Source: Erinaceus europaeus (lineage: Eukaryota > Chordata > Mammalia > Eulipotyphla > Erinaceidae). Taken from it: a DNA stretch of 64,000 bases. Each line of letters opens with the position of its first letter. Positions within the stretch are counted from its first letter, which is position 1. The notes under the pieces were generated by a model. The model saw nothing but the letters and a program-made list of their open reading frames with translations, made no database searches and was not told the DNA's origin. A program made the position numbers and the translations under genes. The stretch lies in contig NC_080175.1 of assembly GCF_950295315.1 (NCBI RefSeq), forward strand, positions 85,811,566 to 85,875,565, in the 5' to 3' direction. Shown one piece after another: positions 19,641 through 32,355 of the stretch.

Positions 19641-21747
19641 AAAAGCCACTTTTTCAAGTGCTGCCCCCAAGATGACAGTGAGTTTCTATAATACTATTAA
19701 ATATCATTTTACACTAAGACCACTTTCAATGCTGCTAAATATATTGGAGTATATGTTCAGAAAGTTCAATCTGAGGCAACAAGAAGAGAAGTTTTAAAAT
19801 AAGGAATAATTGGAAGTGAATCTTTTTAAAAGGAAAAGAAAAAGCAATGGTTGTAGGGAAATAGTGTATCTTAAATAATGGGATTTTAAAACCTGATTGT
19901 AGATTAAATAAACTGTTTTTTTTTTTTGAAAGCTTAGGAAAGCTTAATTTCACAAAATTCTAGAAAGATATGGCAGAAAAGTTGAAAATATCCTGAAAGA
20001 GAGTGACGTAGAGTTAAGGAGATGCTACAACAAATAAAAAAAAATTGAACTATTTTAGTCTTCATGTTCAAGAAAAATTAATAAGGAAAATATTCTCAAT
20101 TTTATTTGGCTCTTTAATGTAGTCAATAAATTATACAAAGGATGATGGTGTCTTATTTAAATGCCATCAACTGTACTCCTCTTAGAAAGCCCTTGTCTGC
20201 TGACCTCACATCTGAAAGTGATAATCAGTCTGCCACCAGATGATCAATCATCTCCCATTACTCAGTCTAGATTCCTCAGGCACTAGCTTCCCACAGATTA
20301 GTTACTCATCTTAAACAAAATGCTTATCTGATAACTGATATAATTTAACCCAACACCAGGCCTTAATTGCTAATAATATCAAAATAGAAAAAAAAAAGCC
20401 TCGCAGTAAAAATTTGTGGGAAAATCAGCATATAGTCAAAGCATTCCATAATAATCAGTGTATCTTCAACTACTAGTATCAAACTTCAGATCAGATTTTT
20501 TATTCTATTTTATCCTCTTTGTTCTAATCCCCAACCCCTGTCCAAATTAAAAAAAATGTTTTTCTGTTCTTTCTCAATTCTCACAAAGGAGTAAGATGAC
20601 TCATCTTTCTTTAAATACTTAATACAACATCTTTAAAAGTAGTCCTTGAGGGCAAATCCATTTTTCATTGGAGTTGAAGATTTTATGATGAATCATTGTA
20701 GCTTAAACTGAGTATTTAGCTATTATATTTAAATATTCATAATTTCCCCCAAAGATATCCCAAAGAACTCTTAAGGATATGATCTAATTTGACAATCACT
20801 CAGAAATTTAGCTCTATAAATGATAGTTCTCCCTTAGTAAAAATAATAATAATAGTAAGTCTACTAAATGCATTGCTTTAATTTAGAAAAAAAGGGATTT
20901 TTTTCATGTTAAGCTATATAATTGAAATAACTAGTTGTTCAGTAGTTTACTAACCAGTATGTACAGCAAGTGCAGATATTTATTTAGTGAATGCCTTTTA
21001 TCAGTGAGAAGTCTCTTAGTAATATTCCATATGCAACAAGATAGCTCTCAGTAAGAGTAATGTCCTCAAGTATACAATAAGGAAATCAGAATGTTCTTAT
21101 GGTTTATAGTGCTCTTAATTTCTGTCAGGAATGACTGATAATCTGTGTAGTGCCAGAAGAAGGGTTCAGTTTTCAGACGGTCGCACCAGTGATTTCAGCT
21201 GCTGCAGGTCAATGGCATGATGCTGAAATTGCAGTAGCTATAAAACTGTTGACAACAGAACTCCTGTTTATCACCCTCACACTCCAGAGTGAGCACATCA
21301 GGAGTAGATTAACCAGTTGCATCCCAGTCTGTAGACTCTCTGACCAGAGATTGTCATGATATTTCGACATTTTATCCATTTTTTTTTTCATTTTATGGGA
21401 ATAACAGATCATTTTCCTAAGTGCTTGTGTGTCAAGGAGCATTCCAGTTTTTTCTATATTTTTATTATGGTCCACAGATAAAAAATTAGAACTCAGAGAA
21501 AATAAATAATCTCCAAACCCTAAATCATCTTCCCCATTTACACAATGATTTAAATTGATACATTAAACCGGAACCCACATTCCATTCCATTCTTCCTCCA
21601 CAAAGTGAGATGGCCATTAGATCAGTAGAAATCACACCACTTGGGAGCTTATGAATCTCAGATACTACCCTACATCAACTGGATCAAGTCTGTGCTTTAA
21701 TAAATTCCTAATCAACCTTAAGCATATTCAACTTGTGAAGCGTTGTA
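19641..21747. other. Unannotated DNA
   Basis: About 2.1 kb of AT-rich, apparently single-copy sequence. 21150-21360 is slightly richer in GC and CpG and has frames on both strands, but no domain or splice structure that I can support. Confidence 0.4.
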
Positions 21748-21756
21748 CCATGTCTT

Positions 21757-21885
21757 TTTTTTTAACTTATTTTTTTTTTATTTAAGAAAGGAGACATGAA
21801 CAAAACCATAGGATAAGAGGGGTACAGTTCCACACAATTCCCACCACCCGATCTCCATATCCCATCCCCTCCCCTGATAGCTTTC
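21757..21885 (-). mobile_element. LX 3' end, short insertion
   Basis: Reverse-oriented terminal LX of about 110 bases plus poly(A), flanked by CCATGTCTT at 21748-21756 and 21886-21894. This shows that LX 3' ends are inserted by target-primed reverse transcription with severe 5' truncation. Confidence 0.92.
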
Positions 21886-21906
21886 CCATGTCTTATTGAA
21901 AAAAAT

Positions 21907-21976
21907 GGGATGCATTGGATCGACCTTCCTGTGGTGCATCCTGTGAGTACCCGTTCATTGGGGAAACTGACGATCC
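21907..21976 (+). ncRNA. Putative HDV-like ribozyme (HZ copy 2, altered L3)
   Basis: P1 (21907-21913 with 21936-21942) and P2 (21917-21922 with 21971-21976) are intact, as is P3. L3 carries a TC-to-CT change at the positions where the family is usually most conserved, so this copy may be weaker or inactive. Confidence 0.55.
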
Positions 21977-22103
21977 TTCCTAGCCGACTGAATCCACATG
22001 GATCCCAGTCACTTTCAAAGCCAGCAACAAGCAGCTCCTGACAGCTTTCAACCTGACCTGTTGACTGGCTATGGAAGAAGGGCAAACGCTAGAAGAAGAA
22101 GAA
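21907..22103 (+). mobile_element. HZ element, copy 2 (197 bp)
   Basis: Same start, end and length as copy 1. Differences: two adjacent bases in L3 (TTCTCG becomes TTCCTG), one A-to-G in P4 that leaves a G-U pair, and little else. Flanks are A-rich (TGAAAAAAAT on the left, TGGAAAAAAAAT on the right), so a target duplication is possible but imperfect. The (AGA)n end matches copy 1. Confidence 0.85.
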
Positions 22104-22469
22104 TGGAAAAAAAATTCCAGAGACCCTTACGGTTTTCCTTTATCTCACTAATGAATTAAAATCAATGATTTCCAAAATGTAGCATTCATACTTTCAGGTT
22201 TAACTACTGTTCAAATTTAGAGATTGGTCTTAAGAGAAAGAAGCATGATGAAGCTCGTTATTTGGAATTAAGGATTATCAGTTTGTTCTAGTTGAACTTC
22301 AAAAGGCATTTCATCATTTATAAATTAATGCTCAAATCTCACAAATATGATTTTTGCCAACAGGAACAATTATAGCAATAGTCACACTACTGACAATATG
22401 TTCATCATGTGCTCATTTATCTGTTCAGAAAGCACTTGCTAGATGCAGACAAGTGTAGACTCTACTTTA
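22104..22469. other. Unannotated DNA
   Basis: No repeat or exon recognised. Confidence 0.4.
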
Positions 22470-22851
22470 TTATTTTTTTTTTAGCCTTCAGACTTATTGC
22501 TGGGGCTTGGTGCTGGCACTATGAATCCACCGCTCCCCACTCCCCGTTTTTTCCTTTTTTTTTTTTCTTTTCATTTTATTTCAGTCTGTGGGGGAGAAAG
22601 CTTTGCAAGAGGTGAAGCAGTGTGCTGGAGTCTCTCTTTCATCTCCACTCCCCTCTGAATTTCTGGCTGTCTCTATCCAATAAATAAATAAAGATAGTTA
22701 AGACTTTGAAAGAGAGAGATATATCTGAAGACCTGCTTCACCACTATGAAGCATTCCCTTCCCTTTCAGGTGGAGAGCAGGGGCCTGAACCCAGGTCCTT
22801 GCGCTTGGTGATATGTATGTTTAACCGGGTACGTCACCACCCAGCCCCCAG
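22470..22851. mobile_element. Cluster of three SINE fragments
   Basis: A reversed extended-tail module lies at about 22470-22570 (GCCTTCAGACTTATTGCTGG, then GGTGCTGGCACTATG). A plus-strand SINE-B lacking its head follows at about 22580-22700. A reversed SINE-B lacking its tail lies at about 22708-22851 and ends in the CACCACCCAGCCCCC head complement. Confidence 0.7.
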
Positions 22852-24640
22852 AGTCTAGCTTTTAACTCACACCAGAATTATCTAAAGGGTAAGGGGCATG
22901 TTAAAACACAGATTTCTGAGTTTTAACCCAGTTTCTGATTCAATGCATGTCTATCAAATAAAGAAATGGTTTTATGCTTGTAGTCCAATACCTACACTTT
23001 AAGTTAACACTCGCTTTGAATTTGCTAAGCTTTGCTCTGGTATTAGGAAGACTATGATGATGAACTAAAAACTGTTTCTTTCCTTTATACTCCTGTCCTC
23101 TTGGTGGGCAGATATAATGACTATAGAAATGTGTAGGGAAGGCAGGGAAAATAAAAAAGTTTTTTTTTTAAAAAAAGATATGATTGCTACCATCTGGTTA
23201 AGTGGATTATCAGCTTAGCCATGAGAAATCATTCAAAAATGGGTCAAAAAATTAATAGGGTAGAAATTTGTTTAGGAAAAAGTAGAAGCACACATTTCAC
23301 AGAAAGAGTATGGACTAGCTCAAGGGTAAACAACAGCTGTTTCTGAACTTTATGGAATTTGAAATAATAAGGATAAAGGAAATAACACAAACCTTATTTC
23401 CACTAAGTATTAATGGAAAGAATAATGTACATGAGATTGTGGTCTAGGGGCCATATATGCAGATAAGAGAAGTAATTGCCTATTTGTTTGATCTAAGGAT
23501 AGTGGAGGAACAGGGTAATTGTTCAGTGTTCCTCTGTAGGACAGTGGAGACGTGCTTAATTCAAAGTGTTTTAAGCATTTCAGAAAGATTCAAAAATCGG
23601 GGGCTGGGAATTAGTATCGTCTGAGACTTTTAGCCTAAAAACAGATTCAGTCAAACCAAGAGTTTGCTGAAAGTCACTAAGGTAGTTAATTATTAATCAT
23701 GGGTACTCATTCTTTCAGAGATATAGTCTGCACTTTATGGAGAAGCCAGAGCTAGAGAGTTAAAGAGCCTAAAGACATTCAAGTGGTTATTTTAAATATA
23801 GAGTGCATTTCCCCCCTTTTCTTATTAGTAGAGCTTTTCTATGGCTCCATGTTGGTCCCTATATTCTCCTGTCTCCTTTGATGGAGCAGACTCTGACCAT
23901 CATGTTGGATTTCTTTGTCTTTAGTCAATAGCTTGTTTATCTCCACGTAACCATTTCTAGTGATTTCCCATTACTTCATGATGCAGTTCTTCTCCTCTCC
24001 CCACATATAATTTGCCTTCTTCACTATGATATTCAAAACACAATACATTACTTGCATCTGAAAGATTAATGTGGAACTCGGGAGGAACGGATATTTTAAT
24101 TGTAACAAACTGTGGGTAGAATTTGGATTAAATAATTTTTAAGGAAAAGTTTCATGGGGTAAGCTATCAGAAGGTATAAAGTGAAATACAGAAATATAAG
24201 ACTATAAAAGAGAGAATAGCTACTTAACCTAGCACATTTTTTTGTCAGAATGGGAAATGTAGGAATAAGATTAGAGAAAAAAAAATGGGCTGCAGGCAAG
24301 AAATGAAACGTAAAAATATGTACGCTAGATACATGAGAATTCAAGTGCTAGTTATACTTCAAAAGAGAAGAAATACAATCATTCCTATGTTCAAGGAAAT
24401 TTAGACCATTTTGTCCAAATTTCTAAAGTTAATATGTTCCAGAGGTAATATTCTTAAATACTAGTTGCTCTAAGTCCAGAAGCATCTTTGTATATTCCTC
24501 CATTTTCCAAATATTTTAGGGAAATAAATAAAAATGAAAAAATGGCAACTAAATGTAGTAAGTTCAAGGGAAGAATGAGTTCATAAACTAGATAGGCAAT
24601 AGATAGTAGGTAGAGGGAGGGAAAGATAAAAAATACTAAG
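22852..24640. other. Unannotated DNA
   Basis: About 1.8 kb of AT-rich, apparently single-copy sequence. No recognised repeat and no credible coding frame. Confidence 0.4.
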
Positions 24641-25466
24641 TATAGAAGAGATCCAAAAGGCCGAGAAACACATTAAAAAATGCTCCAAGTCTAATTGTCA
24701 GAGAAATGCAAATAAAGACAACAGTGAGATACCACTTCACTCCTGTGAGAACATCACATATCAGAAAAGGTAACAGCTGCAAATGCTGGAGAGGGTGTGG
24801 GGTCAAAGGAACCCTCCTGCACTGCTGGTGGGAATGTCCAACCCCTGTGGAGAACAGTCTGGAGAACTCTCAGAAGGCTAGAAATGGACCTACCCTATGA
24901 TCCTGCAATTCCCCTCCTGGGGATATATCCTAAAGAACCCAAAACACCCATCTGAAAAAGATTTGTGTATACCTATGCTCTTAGCAGCACAACTAGTAAT
25001 AGCCAAAACCTGGAAGCAACCCAGGTGTCCAACAACAGATGAGTGGCTGAGCAAATTGTGGTATATATATCTATATATAAATGGAATACTACTCAGCTAT
25101 TAAAAAATGGTGACTTCACCATTTTCAGCCAATCTTTTGTGGTCCTTGAACAATTCATGTTAAGTGAAATAAGTGAGAAACAGAAAGATGAGTATGGGAT
25201 GATCTCACTCTCAGGCAGAAGTTGAAAAAACAAGATCAGAAGAGAAAACACTAAGCAGAATTTGAACTGGAGTTGGTGTATTGCACCAAAGGAAAAGGTC
25301 TGGGGTAGGTGGGGGGAGGAAGAGTACGGGTCCAAAAAGGATGGCAGAGGACCTAGTCGGGGTTGTATTGTTATGTGGAAAACTGAGAACTGTTGTGCAT
25401 GTGCAAACTATTGTGTTTACTGTCAAATGTAACACATTAATCTGCCAGTAAAGAAATTAAAAAAAA
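24641..25466 (+). mobile_element. L1 3' end, 5'-truncated
   Basis: It aligns by eye with 46120-46940 of the near-complete L1: the end of ORF2, including the Cys-rich block [18 protein letters not shown] at about 24775-24840, and a short 3' UTR ending AAAGAAATTAAAAAAA. Frameshifts break the ORF2 frame near 24685 and 24895. The poly(A) of about 11 is short. It belongs to the short-3'-UTR subfamily. Confidence 0.93.
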
Positions 25467-25508
25467 AAATAGAGTTAGAGCCCTAAAAATAAAAGGACTA
25501 AGTATGTT

Positions 25509-25809
25509 TTTTTCTTTTCTTTTTTTTTTTTTTACTTTTTTTAAAATTAAAAAATTTTTTTTTTAATTTATAAAAAGGAAACACTGACAAAACCATAGGA
25601 TAAGAGCTGTACAACTCCACACAATTCCCACCACCAGATCTCCGTATCCCATCCCCTCCCCTGATCGCTTTCCTATTCTTTATCCCTCCGGGAGTATGGA
25701 CCCAAGGTCATTGTGGGATGCAAAAGGTGGAAGGTCTGGCTTCTGTAATTGCTTCCCCACTGAACATGGGCATTGACTAGTCGGTCCATACTTCCAGCCT
25801 GCCTCTCTC
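25509..25809 (-). mobile_element. LX retroposon 3' end
   Basis: Reverse-oriented LX from a T-rich tail complement through ATAGGATAAGAGCTGTACAA, CTGATCGCTTTCCTATTC and GGTCCATACTTCCAGCC. Similar flanks, AGGACTAAGTATGTTT (25493-25508) and AGGACTAATATGTTT (25810-25824), are the target duplication with a one-base difference in length. Confidence 0.9.
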
Positions 25810-25924
25810 AGGACTAATATGTTTATAGATTGAAGGTGAGAAGATGAAAAACTTGGAAATAAATTAGATAGTATGTAGTAGTTAAAAAGACAAGAAAGAA
25901 GAACAGTGATACAAGTGACCATAA

Positions 25925-26185
25925 GGGAATGCGGCAGTAGTGCAGGGGGTTAAGCGCACGTGGCTTGAAGCACAAGGAACCGAGTAAATATCCCTGTTCA
26001 AGACCCCAGCTCCCCACCTGCAGAGGATCGCTTCAGCTAGCTGTCTTTCTCTCCAACTCTTTGTCATCCCCTCCTCTCTCCATTTCTCTCTGTCCTATCC
26101 AGCAACAAGGACATCAGTAACAACAACAATAATAACTACAACAAGGGCAACAAAAGGGAATAAATACTAAAAAAAAAAAAAATTT
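25925..26185 (+). mobile_element. SINE-A, diverged
   Basis: The head GGGAATGCGGCAGTAGTGCAG, AAGCGCACGTGG, a core shortened near 26030, and the CAGCAACAAGGACATCAG tail block with A13 are present. Confidence 0.88.
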
Positions 26186-27714
26186 AGAAAAAGAAGTTTG
26201 AAAGCAAGAAGAACTAAACCTGCATAAATTATTGTACATGTATTACATCTAGTAGTCTATGAAAACCACCTATTTATAGATCTATCTTTATGGGTCTATC
26301 ACCACTGGAAGTGCTCAGGACAAAACTAGGTGACTATTTGCAAAATTTGTTCAAGAATGAATTCATGTGTCTGGAAAATAGTGCTCAGAGTGGATCATTA
26401 TTTTCCAATTTTAAAGTCAGCAATTTTGAAAGCCTTTATTCTACACTGCAGATAAATACTTAAAATAGAATTTCTTCAAATCTGTTCTTTTTATCCACCA
26501 GTAACTCATTTCCCTCGCAATTTAAGTACCTTCCACTAGCTAAGATCTTACAACTGAGGAATTGAACAGAATTTATTGCATTTACATAGAGATAAGATTG
26601 TCAGTGACCTTATTTCTTTCCATATTTTACTTTGTTCTACTCAAGGAAACTTTGTATAGTGCTTCCAATTTTTCCCTTTAAAAACTGCAAAACAACAGCC
26701 ATATAAACCAATCCTGTAACATTTCATGAAAAATTAAGAAATGAAACTAAATGAACACAGAAATATCAACAGAACCTGAGAATCAAAAGTAAGTTCCCAG
26801 AACCTCATATAACATGTATTGCAAGTTTGATTGGAGTCATATGATAATGAAATATGGCTTCACTTGTACAAAAAAAAAGTCTGCTTAAGATTCCTAGCAG
26901 CTTTCCAAAAGATCTACATCGCCACCACAGATGAAATATCTCTGCCAACTACTTCAGATTGATTGGAGGAAAAACATATCCAAGTGCCAAATTGCATTCC
27001 CTAATGAATTCTCTTAGCAAAGAAATCCAAAAAGAATAGCAAAATGAATTTTAAATTGATGCCATGACTGAGGCGGACAACTAAAGAATGGGAATTAGAG
27101 GTTGGAGGTGTCAGATAGGGATAGAAAGGTATGAGTGCTCTGATGAATGATTCAATAAAAAAAGAAAAATAATAATGAGTCATGGTGAAAGGTCAAAAAA
27201 TTACCAGAAAAAAAAAAGTTTCATTCATTGTGATGGCTGGAATAAAAAAGTATTTCTATTATGTTTCACCATCAGGTACTTTTAATCCCATTCTATCTGA
27301 TTCACTTATTGATAGTATCCCATAGTTATTTAATCTTTTGATTGCAATAGCTCAGATTTATCAAACAGAAATAATAGAAATTATCTGATACTTCCTCTGT
27401 ATTAGAGGGAAGGCTGGTATCCTCATAATGTTACTTTTGTTCATGTTGATTGAAGAAGAACTGATTTTCCAAAAGAAGATGTAAGTTAATCAGATATTGT
27501 ACCTTAATACTTTTGAAGATATTTTGAAAGATTTGACATAAAATAGTAAGCTTCTCAGAATATGCTGGTCTGTATAAAAAGAAAATAAAAGTTTAAGAGG
27601 CACTACCATCTATTTTACCAAGAAAGAGGGCATATACACTGAAATCTGTAAGATACTGTTGGAAGAAGAGAGAAATAAACAAAAAAATACATTCTATAGT
27701 CACACATCAGTAGA
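26186..27714. other. Unannotated DNA
   Basis: About 1.5 kb of AT-rich sequence with no recognised repeat or exon. Confidence 0.4.
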
Positions 27715-28925
27715 GTCAATGTTATCAAAATGGTTGTTTTACCTAAAGCAATACAGATGCAATGAGGTGTCTATTAAGGTGACTGGTAACTAGCCTAAAA
27801 CCCTGAGAAATTCTAAGTAATTCTTTCTTAATAAGAAAAAAAAAGAGGTACTGTGATTCCCGACTTAAAGCTACTTCAAAGCTACAGTAATCAAAACAGC
27901 TTGGTATTAGAAGAGAAACAAGCAAACAAACCAATAGAAAGGAATACATATATACAATAGAATATTATGCAGCTATGAATAACAGTGAACCCACCTTCTA
28001 TGACCCATCTTGGATGGAGCTGGAAGGAATTATGTTAAGTGAGCTAAGTCAGAAAGACAAAGACAGAGTATGGGATGATCCCACTCATCAACAGAAGTTG
28101 AGAAAGAAAAACAGAAAGGTAAACTCAAAGCAGGTTTTGACTGAATTTGGAGTAGGAGACTTTACCAAAATAAAAATCTCTGGATTGAGGACAAGGGTGG
28201 AAGTTCAACTTCAATGAGAGGGAGGGAGAGGGAGGGGGTGAGAGGATGGGATGGGGCACAGAGTTTTGGTGGTAGGAATGGGGAATGATGTTTATATACA
28301 CTCCTATTAATTTGTCATAGGAGTCATATAAATTTCTATTAAATAATATGAGAGGAGAAAATTGAATGTCTCAACCTTTTTAATGCACAGACCATAGGTT
28401 GAGTCTTTGATATGTTGACTCTCTTAAAAGCTTAGACCACGGAGAACAGAAGCAACCAGTAGCACAGCTATATACAAATAGTGTCAAAGGACATAAATTA
28501 TGGTGATGTTGTGTATGGTACAACAAATCCTAACAAAGAGATACTTCAAAGTTAACCCAATTGATAGATAATGTGATTATAGCAATAACTATTGTCTTCT
28601 TAAATCCTAAGACAGCAGGAACCTCACACTTCCTCTATAGAGCCTATATTTCCCCCAGTCCTGGAACCTCTAGGGTGGGGCTTACTTTCCTGCATGCTTC
28701 TCTCAATTCATACCAAATGATACTGCATCTGTTATCCCAACCTAATCACGCAACAAGTACCACCTCAGCATACTTCATTCACTTCAGACTGTGTCCAGAG
28801 ATGTCAGTCATGGAATGTCAACCCTTCAACCTCATTACTCAAGTGAGACCTTTCTTTTCATAAGATTCTCTAATTCCTTTTCAGGTGGCTCACTTTCCTA
28901 ACAAAGTCCCAAAACCTAGTTTTTT
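27715..28925 (+). mobile_element. Older L1 with LX-type long 3' UTR
   Basis: The left part matches L1 ORF2 near its C-terminus (TATCAAAATGGTTGTTTTACC, then ATTATGCAGCTATGAATAAC and the MLSELSQKDKD-like block at 28040). An internal deletion is likely near 27930. After the ORF2 end, a G-rich spacer (about 28215-28260) is followed by the first half of LX up to AAAGTCCCAAAACCTAG. This physically links LX to L1. No A-tail typical of the full LX end is present. Confidence 0.82.
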
Positions 28926-29313
28926 TTAAAAAAAAGGAATATAGATATCAGAAGTAAAACCAAAAATGGACAAATAGTGCACAGAAAAGAAATCAAGAGC
29001 ACACAATAGAGAAAAGTTTCTTCAGTGAATGGATGTCAATATCCAAAGGGAAGGGATAGAAGGGAGGAGAAAGGAATTGAATTCAAGGGAGGAGATGGGA
29101 AGGGAGGGGATGGATCATAACTGTTTCACAAATAAAGCTAATTCAAGATATATTGAAGACTTTATATGAAACTAGAAAGCATAAAACACAGAGAAGAAAA
29201 CATAAGTGACAAGCACTTTACAATTAGTGAGGTCTGCAGGTTTATCTTCAACAGTAAGGGAAACAGAAGAAAATATAAATAAGTGAGACTATATCAATCT
29301 AAAAACTCACCAA
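28926..29313. other. Unannotated, purine-rich DNA
   Basis: A stretch of GGGA-rich sequence (about 29040-29110) with no recognised repeat family. Confidence 0.35.
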
Positions 29314-29500
29314 GGGCCAGGCGGTAGTGCAACCAGTTAAGTGCACAAGAACTCAGGTTCAAGCCCCTGACCCCTACCTGCAGGGGGGAAGCTTCACTAG
29401 TGGTAAAGCAGGGCTGCAGGAGTCTCTCTCTTTCCCTTTCTATCTCCTCTCCCTTCTTGGTTTCTTCTTGTATCAAATAAATAAATAAATAATAATTAAA
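29314..29500 (+). mobile_element. SINE-B
   Basis: GGGCCAGGCGGTAGTGCAACC head, CAGGTTCAAGCCCC B-box-like region, GAAGCTTCACTAGTGG core and a TCAAATAAATAAATAAAT tail. The head is short by about 15 bases compared with other copies. Confidence 0.87.
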
Positions 29501-29534
29501 AATTAAAATCTCATCATAAGAAAAGGATAGGTGT

Positions 29535-29807
29535 GGGAGGATCTCACTCACAGACAGAAGTGGAAAAACAAGATCAGAAGAGAAAACACTAAGCATAACT
29601 TGGACTGGAGTTGGTGTATTGCACCAAAGTAAGAGACTGGGGTTGGGGAAGGGTTCATGTCCTGGAACATGATGGCAGAGGAGGACCTAGTAGGGGTTGA
29701 ATTGTGATGTGGAAAACTGGGAAATGCTACACATAAGCAAACAATTGTATTTTGTTGTTGGCTGTAAACCATTAACCCCCCCCCCCAAATAAAGAAATTA
29801 AAAATAA
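29535..29807 (+). mobile_element. L1 short 3' UTR
   Basis: GATCTCACTCACAGACAGAAG through CAAATAAAGAAATTAAAAATA matches the last about 260 bases of the short-3'-UTR L1 type. The C-run at about 29776-29786 is expanded. SINE-B copies abut both sides. Confidence 0.9.
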
Positions 29808-29995
29808 GGGGCCAGGTGGTGGCGCACCTGGTTAAGCACACACATTATAGTGTGCAAGGTCCCGCGTTCAAGCCCCTGGTCCCCACCTGCAGGGGGAAAG
29901 CTTCATGAGTGGTGAAACAAGGCTGTAGGTATCTCTCTCCCCTCTCTATTCCCCCCCCTCAACTTCTCTATATCAAATAAATAAATAAAAATGAA
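29808..29995 (+). mobile_element. SINE-B
   Basis: Full-length SINE-B starting GGGGCCAGGTGGTGGCGCACC. It is inserted at the A-rich end of the L1 fragment and has an AAATAAATAAATAAAAATG tail. Confidence 0.92.
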
Positions 29996-30180
29996 AATCT
30001 TACCATATGAATTCATCATTAAAATCATCTCACTTATGGGTGGAACTTAGGAAATAAAGACAGAGAAGGAAAGCACAGGGCAAGATTTGCACTGAGCTGA
30101 GCATAGAACATAGAACCAGAAAACAGAGCCGAGCAGTGCCCTATGTGTATCTTTCTCCTTGTCATTAAAAAAATAAATTT
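29996..30180. other. Unassigned, possible SINE-D tail
   Basis: CAGAGCCGAGCAGTGCCC near 30125 recalls the SINE-D end. The preceding 120 bases are not assigned. Confidence 0.3.
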
Positions 30181-31056
30181 GAAAAATATTCAAATAATAA
30201 TAATAAAACAAAGCTGGAAAGTAAATAATGTCTGGTTATTAAAATCAAACTTTAACAAACACATTGGATATTCTTTTGTTTGCACTGTCAAGAAATATGA
30301 AGCATTGTCTGTACATTATATATTATAGAGGTATGTAAGATCTCCCAGAGAAGTCATCAGTCCAATGTAGCACCCATAATCTCTGACAATAGATAAGCAA
30401 ATCACTGAAATTTAATTATTCTAATTCACTTTATACTTTATAAAATCTGAAAAGTCGGCCATTTTCAAACATATCACAAGCAAGTATGCATCTAGAATAA
30501 AAAACTGTATTACTGTGTACATCATGACAAAGATGATGATAAAGTTTTTTTTTTCTTGAGCTATTTCAAGGATGTCATGGCAGTTAATGCAGGCAGGTGG
30601 AAATATATATATTTCTAATAGTGATTTAATCTCACTGGTTTGTAAAGCATGACTGTCAGCAATCTGAAAACTACTCATCTCACACACCTTTCCTCAAATC
30701 AGTTACTCTGTAGGTAACAAAGTTTCTCATAACTCATATACAAAGCAAAAGTGCCTACTAGATGCTTCTTTTATTTTTTTAATTGATGCCATAATTCTCA
30801 GGGATAATTGCTACTCACCAGATACAGATACTTACAAGCAAAGATAATGGAGAAGCTTTTTCACACAGGCAACTGTTGTGTTCAAGGAAGAACTCCTTTT
30901 TAAATCTGGTTTTCCACTCTGCTAAAGAGAATCTCAAAGCTTTGATGTTTATGCACCTAAATTTTAGAGAGATTTACTAATTATTCCTCTGCAATTAGGA
31001 CTCAGTTGCAAGTAAGTCCTAAGTGAAGTATAAATGATAGAAAATGCAGTGATGGG
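30181..31056. other. Unannotated DNA
   Basis: AT-rich, apparently single-copy sequence without a recognised exon or repeat. Confidence 0.4.
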
Positions 31057-31265
31057 GGTCTGGGCAGTGGCACACCCAGTGAAGTGCAAATAGTACCACC
31101 CACACGCCTCAGCAAGGACTAGGGTCGACCTTCCACTCCCCACCTGCATCAGGGACGCTTCGTGATTGGTGAAACAGGTTTGCAGGTATCTATCTTTCTC
31201 TCTCCCTATCTCCCACCTCCACTCTCAGTATCTCTCCATCTTATCAAATGGGAAAAAAAAAAAAA
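31057..31265 (+). mobile_element. SINE-B, diverged
   Basis: GGTCTGGGCAGTGGCACACCC head, GGTGAAACAGGTTTGCAGGT core, CT-rich stretch and an A13 tail. Confidence 0.82.
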
Positions 31266-31340
31266 AGAAACTGCAGCACTACAAATTAACAGATACACTT
31301 TTTAGTGTTGGGGTGGCTAATGGTTTACTCTATAGTCTTT

Positions 31341-32345
31341 TATTTTTTTATTATGGGAATTAATGGTTTACAGTAGATACAGTTATTTGGTACATGTGTC
31401 AAATTTTCGTTTTATGCAAAATACTCTCGCCCCCAGCTCAGGTCCTCCTCTGCCATCATGTACCAACCTGGAAAGCTACCCCCAGCCCTCTCCCTCTCCA
31501 GAGTTCTTTACTTTGATGCAATACACCAAACCCAGTCCAAGGCCTACTTTGTGTTTTCCTTTTCTCTACTTATTTCTCAATCTGTGCCCGTGAGTCAAAT
31601 CATCCTTCTCTTTTTGGCTTATCTCCTTAACATGATTCCTTCAAGTTCCATCCAAGATGAGGTGAGGAAGGTGAATTTATCATTCTTAATAGCTGAGTAA
31701 TGTTCCACTGTGTATATAGACCACAACTTACTCAGCCACTCAGCTGTTGTTGGATACTTAAGTTGCCTCCAGGTTTTCGCTATTACGAGTTGTGCTGCTA
31801 TGCACATAGATATACACAGATCTTTTATGATGGGTGCATTTGATTCCTTAAGCTATATCCTCAGGAGAGGAATTGCAGGGTCATAGGGAAGGTTCATTTC
31901 TAGATTTCTCAGAGTTTTCCAGACTGCCCTCTACTGGGATTGGACCAATTGACATTCCCACCAGCAGTGCAGAAGGGTTCCATTGCCCCCCACAACCTCT
32001 CCAGCACTTGTGACTGTTCTTTCTGATGTATGACAGTCTCACAGGGGTGAAGTGGTATCTCATTGCATTTTATTTGCATTTCTTTGCAATGCCTTGGAGC
32101 ATTTTTTCCTATATCTGTTGGCATTTTAGATCTCTTCTTTGGTGAATATTTTGTCCACATCTTCTCCCCATTTTTGGATGAGGTCACTTATTTCCTTGTT
32201 GTTGAGTTTGATAAGCTCTTTATGCATTTTGATTATTAGCCTTTTGTCTGATGTATGGCATGTAAAGATCTCTCATTCTGTAAGGAGTCTCTGGGTGTTA
32301 GTTTCTTTTGCTGTGCTGAAACTTTTCAATTTGATGGAGTCCTAT
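31341..32345 (-). mobile_element. L1 3' end (about 1 kb)
   Basis: On the minus strand the end of ORF2 (frames 31619-31807 and 31881-32187, including a YHFTPVR block and the Cys-rich block) and a 3' UTR. TATAGTCTTT at 31331-31340 and 32346-32355 is the target duplication. Several frame breaks show it is dead. Confidence 0.92.
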
Positions 32346-32355
32346 TATAGTCTTT

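Noticed and set aside
21150..21475. Frames of 69 and 88 codons on opposite strands in slightly GC-richer DNA
   Set aside because: No domain, no supported splice sites and no similarity I recognise; coding potential cannot be claimed.
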